This document shows positions 52,501 to 61,500 of a stretch of 64,000 nt of DNA, piece after piece (within the stretch, counting starts at the first letter, position 1; each line of letters opens with the position of its first letter). The DNA lies in NCBI GenBank assembly GCA_016617855.1, contig JAECUM010004953.1, forward strand, positions 57,630 to 121,629. The letters run 5' to 3'. The notes under the pieces were generated by a model that was given only the letters and a program-made list of their open reading frames with translations, was not told the DNA's origin and searched no databases. The DNA comes from Megalonaias nervosa. Taxonomy: Eukaryota > Mollusca > Bivalvia > Unionida > Unionidae. Position numbers and translations under genes: made by a program.

Positions 52501-55500
52501 GGTTAGTGGAATATCATGAAAAGTTTTAATATTTTGGATATTTTCAGTATGTGTTTTACATCTGCACTCTACAAGCAGACCACCTGATTTCAGATTTTTA
52601 ACACTTTTGGGTTTGCAGACTAATCCAAGTATAGTTTTATCAACTATAAATGGCGCTAGCACAGTTTTCTCGACTATAAATGGCGATAGAGCAGCAAGTA
52701 GTTTAGCTTCAACTTTTGATTGGATGACCATGAAACGAGGAAAAGATTCCATGCCACATGGCTCATCCTCAGAGTCTGAAATGGGATTTTTGTTCTCTTT
52801 AGCTGATTTTTTTGGTTTTAAGTTTCCATTTTTTTTTTTGTTTACTTGTTTCATCACCCATGCTCGCCCACCTGCCACGGAGTGCAACAAGGGGACAATT
52901 TTCAAGTGCCAGGGATACACAGGTGGTATACTCAGTAGGTAAGATTACCTCCCAACTGACCTGTTAAGCCACCGCCTTCTAGGAAGTCTTCTCAGAGTGG
53001 GAGAAAGGACAAATAAAAGGGTATCCAGTAGGGGCAATGGTGGTATCAAGAGATATATGTGTAGAAAGATAGAGAAAGTGAGCAAGTAAATTAAGACCTC
53101 CTAGGGCTTGGCATGACCAGCCGACTGGTTGAGACTGGGCCCTCCCGACCAACCTGTCTAGAAAAAAAGTAGAGGCCAAGGTAGTGTATTGAATTGGAAA
53201 GCCTCTGCTCAACTACCAGGATCCTTTCTCCCCTGACAAGGGATGCAACCCATGGCAAACAGGTTGCTTCTACTTAGTCACCTCTTACAACACTCAGTAT
53301 GGATACGTCAGGCCAACTCTACAACCCCAGACCCACAGGGGCCACATAAAAGAAAACTAAAATGTCAATATATAACAAGAGTAATATTATATGGTTGCTC
53401 TAAGCTTACCAGTCGTCTATGAACATAACTGAAATTTTTGTAAAGAAACTCAGAGTAACTAGACTTTTGTCCTCTTGATCCCAAAATTGACAGCCTTCTT
53501 CTGTACCCTAAGTGCAAGTCATTCACAAAGTCTGTACAACTAATGTTACTGCATGGAAACCATTTTTTCTTTGTTCTGTAACCTTGACCTCTGACCTTCT
53601 GACTCCAAAATCAACAGCCTCTATCTTACTGATTTGACTGAGGTATGTCATCCTGAACTAATGTTATTGTGCTGAAACCATTTTAAAAAATTCCTTCAGT
53701 GACAGTGACCTTGAAATTTTGGCACCAAAGTCAATAGGATTCTTCTTTGCACCATGTACAAGCCATCCACAAAGTCTGGTAACTACTGACAATGGAGACC
53801 TCGAGTTTTGCGTGGAAACTATTTTTCTTTTTTCAGTTCTCATGACCTTGATTTTGACTTTTTAAGTGCATAATTAATATCTCTCATCCTTGGTGCAAGT
53901 CCAAGCCACTCACAAGTTTTGGTAACTCTAGATCAGGGGTCTCAAACTCAAACCACCCTGACAGCCACATAAGGGCATTTTTGATGGCCCAACAGTCGCA
54001 CAACCTTTGTTATCTCTCATGACACAGTGTGATGCCAATCATTTTGCGGGCCACAGGATATGGCTTGGCGGGCCACGTGTTTGAGACCCCTGCTCTAGAT
54101 GATGGAAAACTAAAGCAATTGTGTTAAAACTAAATTGGTAGCAGACAGACAATATCATAACATAATATGCATTGCCTCACAAAAAATCTTATTACTTCTC
54201 ATGTGTTTGAGTGTCTGCAAACACGATGATGAAAACTTCCATTGCCTCATACCTGCACATCGGATCTGGCCTTTGGGGCATCAGACCAACTGCACATTTC
54301 CTTGGAAACTTTAACATCCTTGACTTGTGTGGCCACAAGCTGCTTGCTGTCCTTGTCCAACTCTACTCTTACTAGCTTTTCTTTTGTGACTGGTTTCCAT
54401 TTAGTTTCTTTTTCCTCAATGTTCAAAAGTTCCTGCAAACAATACAAAATCAAGAGCAATTATTTATAAAACCCTTACCGCTTGCATTCAAAATTTAACA
54501 TATGTCACTCATACAGCCTGTACAATCAATGGAGATAAACCATCTTGGTATGTTGCTTTTGTATATAACATGAACAGATTTGCTTTCAAAATGCATCAAT
54601 TACTGTTGTTTATTTAGCACAAAAACAAAAATTATAATTTTTCATTAGATTTCTAAATTCATGGCTTCGTAGCAACAGGGTTCATACACAATTCTGAATG
54701 ATAAATTCAAAGACTTTTCCCAAACTTTCAAAGACCATAAACATAGATTTCCAAGACCTATTTTCACAAACGTTTTGTATACAAGTTATGTTATATGAGA
54801 AAACAACAAATGCAAAATACTACAATATTGTTTAATCATGAAATGAAACTGAACGGATCATCAAAAGAAAGAAACTAGGAAAACTCGACTACATCCGAAT
54901 CTAACAACCTTGGACAATTTTATTTGTGATTTTGGAAAGAAATTAAAATGTTTGGGTTTATTTCAATTTTCAAAGACTTTTAAAGACCTCAGGGTAATCT
55001 GCTCGAGTTTCCCAAACTTTCAAGACCTTGAAAATGCTACCTCATTTTTCCCAAACTGTCAAAGACCATATGAACCCTGAGCAACCATAAAATCTATGAA
55101 AACTGCTACCCTGTGAACAACAGCGATTTGATGGTATCAGTAGAACTGTTTTGTAACACACTGAAAACAACTCCTTTGAGTTTCTCTCGAATGACCAAAA
55201 AATGCTGAATTCTCATAAGAAAAAAAGGAATTTTATTTCATATTAATTTTAACAGAATTTATATCATTTCCTGAGCAGATATTTGACTGCACAGGTGCTA
55301 TATGATGCAGAGTAGCTGAAGAACCAACAAAAATGCAATAATCTATCAGTGACCTCTGATCACTGACCTACATACATCAAATATAAAACCTCAATCCAAT
55401 GAAGCATAAAACCAGTGTTTAAACCCATGTGGGTTTCCTGGCCCCACATATGTTGGTACTGAAATGTACTCTTTGCAATGTAAAGTTGTACACTTCTGAT

Positions 55501-58500
55501 CTTACTAATACATTGACAGGGTAGAAAAATCTTGAAAAATCCATGGTTGTCCCTGGGCAGCCAGGTTTTAAAATCTGTTTGGCTCGCAGATATTTCTGGT
55601 TTCCCAGTAAATTACTGCAATTTTAACCCAAGGTTTGATGTAATCAAAATTATTTAACGACCTGTATCGTATACATAGTCTTTATTACATACATTAGTTG
55701 TAATTCACTGTCAGTCTTGTTTTCATGGAAAGTGTCACACATGTTTAGACACTTATTTAATCTGTTTAAGATCAACAAATAAAAGAGAATCAAACAATTT
55801 CCTTTTTGATAGTGTCCTGTTGTCCATCAACTTTCTAGTAGCTATCCATTCCTGATGAGAAATATGTCCATATTTTATGTTTGACTAGGTTTATCTAAGT
55901 ATAGTTTCTCATTATTGCTCATATTATTGTTATTCTGATATTAATCCTGTTTCTAAACTGTCATGCCCTATAAAAACGAAACTGGTTTAGACATATTTTA
56001 ACTTTTAATAATCAGAACTAGTCTTTCCATACTTATCAAAGCAATTAACATAGATCAGGATGCTGCTATGAAAAGTCTATATCCACAAAATTCAGTTTTT
56101 TTTTGCATATAGTGGATAGTACACAATAATAACAAATATTGTTTCAAGGATTACAAAAATTAGCAGAAAGGATTTTTTTATATAAATAAATGTACTGTTT
56201 GTTAGGAATATGTGAATTCTCAATTCAAATGTTTGCAGTTTGATAAAGAACATTGTATAATTTTTGTTGACACTCTGGCCAATGCTTGTCAAAGAAGACC
56301 GCATGTTATTAATTAGTAAATCAAATTAAACCATATCCTCTGACTGGTTCAAATAAAGAACAAACAAACAAACCAGGCTGAAAAGTCATCATTACATATA
56401 TTAAATTACACTTCTGACAAGACAAAGAAATCCCCATGTAGCTCAGAGAAACCTTTATGAACATAATTTTCCTTGTAAATTTGTCTAATTTAATAAAACA
56501 TTTGAAATAAATTCTTGTAAAGTTCATGGCTGTACCCTGTAAAGTGTTGATAGATGATATCATTCTATATCTACTGTCATTACCAAAAATACATATCTGA
56601 AGATCAGTCTCTTAAATATACATTTATATAGCAATGGCCAGGAAATATATCCATATACTTACCTTTAACTTCTCAAGGCTTTCTTTATATCCGCTTGAAA
56701 GTTTTCTTAAAGCTTCCTTAATTTTTTTTAGTGTATCATGGTTTTTTATTATGTCTTTCTGGATTTCATTTATCTTCTGTTCAAATGCATCAAGAGAATT
56801 CTGCAAAATCAAGCATGAATCAACAATTTCATGATACATTTAACTGAAAACTATCATAATGTAGATGTTGAGTAAATGACAACCTCAAATGTAGTAGTAA
56901 TTATTTTAAACAAGATTCCCTTGAAGTGACAGGTGTTCTATTGGGCAAAAAGAATTTCAAGCAATTCAAGATAAGACCACTTCTTCCTTTTAACTTCAGA
57001 GTTTTTAAACCATCTTCATATTCAGTGATAACAATATTACCAACTTACTTGCTGTTGGTGAACATACTGGATGTCACATCTGCATCATTTTCTTTTAGGA
57101 ATGAGTAGTCATTATTAGAAGTCTTTTGGTAAAAAGCCAGTGTCAAGGTGATCATCCCTTCTGGAATTAGATGTGACAGCTAGATTTTCAGGATAGCCAC
57201 CATGGCAGCCAAACTGGATGTTTGATGGCACCATTTTTCATTTATGATCAACTAGGTATCACAATAAGTCTATGGGTGAGAACTTGTGTTGTTACAACGA
57301 TCCACATGAAAGGAACAGACATAGCAATATTTTCAGATGGCTGTCACGATGGGCATACTGAGGGTCAATTTGCTTAATTTTTATTTAGCACCAACTAGAC
57401 ATCATAAAATTTTTTCTGATGAAAACCCTGTGTCAAAACAGCTTTCCATTTCTGAGAAGTAGCAATAATAAGATTTTCAAGATGGCCACAAAGAAGACCG
57501 AATTGACATCCAATCAACATCATTTTAATTTAGGACCAATATTATAAAAAAGTTTTAAAGCTCCATGCTGATATGACTTCATCTTGGAGGATTAAAAATA
57601 ACAAAAATTTAACATGGTTGTCACTGTAGCCATACTGAGTATCTTCTGGTGACAGCACAATGACCAGCCATCTATCAGAAGTAGTGATATTAAGATTTTC
57701 AAGATGGCCATTGTGATGGCCATACTGGCGTACAGACTGGTACCATTTTCATTCATGTCAAGCTAGCTATACATCATAAAAAGTCTTGCAGTTAAAACCC
57801 CATGCTGATATGACCATTCCTTCATTCAGAAGTAGTGATAACAAGATTTTCAAGATGGCGGCTATATTGGAGGTCAGATTGGCACCATTTTCAATACTGG
57901 ATGTCTGCGTGGCACTATTTTTGTTAAGACCAACTAGACTATGGAATGAATGCTGTGTAAAGTTTCATGGCAATCCTCCAAGTAGTTTTGGAGGAGAAAA
58001 TTTAACAAACTTGCGCTAACGGACAGATGGCAGATACCAAAGAACCATCAACATAAGCTCTTCTGTTCCATGATCAGTGGAGCAATAAAAAAAAATCTCA
58101 TTTGACTTACTGGTACATGTCTGAAATTACATTGGAGCTTTCAAAATTGGTTCTTCAGAAATATGTATTTTCTCCAAAAAAAGTCAACATCAATCACTTT
58201 GTTTAATCTGTTTTTTACATTCTATCCAAATGATTCTCATTTTCTGACTTTGCATTATTTCAGTGGCAAATGGCATCATATAATTCTTAGCTTTTGCAAG
58301 CCACAAAATAATAAATTTCCCACTTTTAAAAATTTTGTACTCAAGCTTAATCCATGAATATGGTATACAAATGATCAGCAAGCAGAATATGGGATTCACT
58401 TTGCAGGGCCTATACCAAGATGTGATTCTGGGGTTCACTTTCCAGGGTATATTGTAAGATGTGATTCCTGGCATACACTTTCCAGGATCTATTCTAAGAC

Positions 58501-61500
58501 ATGATTCTGGCATTCACTTTCCAGGATCTATTCTAAGACATGTGATTCTGGCATTCACTTTCCAGGATCTATTCTAAGACATGTGATTCTGGCATTCACT
58601 TTCCAGGATCTATTCTAAGACATGTGATTCTGGCGTTCACTTTCCAGGATCTATTCTAAGACGTTGTGATTCTGGCATTCACACTAGCTTCTAAAAATCT
58701 GCATGAATCAAAAAGCTCAACCAAGTACCATATGCAGAGAAATTCCATTAAAATTCACAAAAGCCTATCTCTCCTTATTTTTATAATTCTTTTTTAAATG
58801 AAGTGGGTGAATTTTCCCCCAAATATTCTGCTTTAGAAGACAGTTTTTCACACACTATCAATCCACAAAAATTGTAATAAATTTTAAAATTTGTTCTCAA
58901 ATTTTCAATACTGAGCACTATATTCTTAGTACAGTTCTGCAAAACAATGGTACTTAGGAAAACTATTTTTAACTTCTTGTTACCTACAATAATTTGTACA
59001 CCCAAACATATAATAAAAGTACACAAAAATAACAGACAATACATTCAGAATCAAGAACAATGCAATTTGCATATTGTGCAGATTTTTTGCAATAAGTAAC
59101 AGTAAGTTAACTTTCATGCATTTAGTAATAACAGATTCATCATTTAATAAATAACCCTATATATAAAAAAGAAACACTGAATATATTTCTGTTTTTTGTC
59201 TAATACTGATTCAACTTCAACTTCTTTCTTTCCACAGAATTGTGTCATTATTCAAACAGATTAATAGGACACGGGATGAAATTTATTAAACAAAAACTTT
59301 ATATACTCATGATGTATAAACCAAATCCAACTGCAAAAAACACAGACCCTGATCTACTGTTTAATAATGCACTGGCAGATCTGGGTCTATGTTGTTTGCT
59401 CTAATGATTACTCCTAATGAAGTGCACGGACTAAGATCTGTCAGCGCATTGTGCAACAGCCAGCAGGTCAGTCACCATTATTTCTTCTATTAATTACTCC
59501 TAACAAACTGCACAGACCCAGATCTGCTGGTACACTATGTGATGGCAGGTCTGGATAATGTATATTACAGCTCCTTATATTCTGTACAGCAGAAACTTCA
59601 AAGTATGCATAGTGAAATAAAATGAACAAATTTTCTAATGATAATATTACTGCAAATAATACTACAATGCCAGTACACATTCCCCCAATATAAGGTGAAC
59701 CCCAGGGCAGAGCAAAGATTTTTTTCTGTAGAGGTTTGATTTTGACAAGGTATGGTTCATTTAGCTTAAAATAAATAAATATCATTATTTTCTTTTTTTC
59801 CACTGAAATGTATTGATTTTGGAGTACAAAAGGGGGTTCAGTTACCTCCCTTTCCAATATGCTTCAAAATCTCCCCAGCCCATCTTCAATTAAATGATGG
59901 ACTTATCAAAGGGGTAGCCTACTGAATGGAGAGAAAAATTTTAACACTGCATTATGTTGGTGTGGGATATAATGGCTTCTCATCAAGGGCTGGTCCACAT
60001 GTATATTATATGGTTACTAGAGTGTGGTTTGTTTGATCCCCTATGAAATGTGTTGAGTAAGTTTTATAGTACAACAGCCCCCATTTATATAAAACTAATA
60101 TGAATCCTGAATCTAGTCTTAGACAAAATTATAGGACACTGACTTCATACTGTACCTAGAAATGATATTGCATTTAACAACTTTTTGCTGACTGATGTAC
60201 ATCCATGCACTGGGCACATTATGTAACACAAGACCCTTGAGCTATTTCTGTCACATAACATGATCACCATATCTTGTGTTTCCTTCAATTTAGATAGCAG
60301 AATGCAATAAGTCACAGTTTAAGCACAATATGTATATGTACATATATCTCTTTAGTATTTACTGAATGTTTGTAATTTAGATAGGTTTGTTTCTCATCAT
60401 GTATTAAATGTGTCACCATTAACGCTTGTAACAAATGTATATATATTTACTTGCTGATGTCCAATTAGCTAAATGTAAATAAAATTCTTTCTTCATGTAC
60501 ACAAAGCCTACACCTTACAAAATCAGATTTTGTATGTTCCTGAATGTTCTGGAATATTTCAGTGTTTAGTAAAAGGTCTTAAATCAAATAATTTAGAATT
60601 AGAATTGGTACATTCAAGAATGTCTCACACCATACAAATTTTAACAAAAGAGGGAATTGTCTGTAATTATCTGGAACTGCTAAAGATCAGACAATCCACA
60701 TTCCTACCAAATTCAATGAAAGCTTAAATTTATTCAAACATTTTGGAATTTGTATCACTTCATAATCCAACAAGTGCCCGCAAATTTCCATCTGCAATAT
60801 ATGTAACTGGAGCTTGTATTTATTCAGATTTCTGGAACTTAAATTATATTTTCTTGTTTGGTCTGGTGCTTTATGGCACAGCAACACGAGCTGGTTATTA
60901 AGTGCCAAGGTAACTGTAGTTAAGTTCCTTTCTCAAGGATACAACATGGTAACTGGCCCAGACTGGTCCAATAATTCAAACCTGAACCGTTTTGGGTGGG
61001 AGTCCAGCATGTTAACCACTGAGCCACTGTGGCTCTTGGAATTGAGAGTATAAATATTAATTAGATGGTTCCACTTGTTGCTAAAATGTTCTAATAGACT
61101 ATGCAGTTGTTTCTCTGCTTGGCTATCTAAAGTTTCCACACTGAAAATCATGGAAATAGTAGATAACCAGTGTAACATATTTCAAAATTACGCCATCAAC
61201 CATTGAAAAATATCTGAAAGTCTATCTGACTACATGTACTGACATTCCTCTGCCTTATTGTGGATGATCTATCAAATTATAGATTTTTATTATGTACAAA
61301 AGACTTTAGAAAATATTTATCTACAAGCTGAAAATGTTTCATGAATACTTTGGGGTATGTCTGCCATTATACAAATGCCAATTTGGCCAAGATTAGTTTG
61401 ATTTTCACTGAAGCTCTGGGTAATGTTATCATCAAGATGTACAATATTTGTACCAATTCAAGCCGAGTTTATGAGTCTGTGTTATAATATCAAACAAAAG

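Larger units (their letters stand above)
46655..53342 (-). mobile_element. LINE of the I/Nimb type with RNase H, degenerate
   Basis: Read on the minus strand: 5' leader (53342-52930), gag ORF with CCHC knuckle, endonuclease, RT, RNase H, C-terminal zinc knuckle, and a 3' end 'cagtgctgatgtgccgtaat' with an ATTGATTA-type simple tail at about 46655. A combined EEP endonuclease, RT and RNase H points to the I group. Many stops and frameshifts and an interruption at about 48440-49385. It is in intron 3 in the gene's own orientation. Confidence 0.9.
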
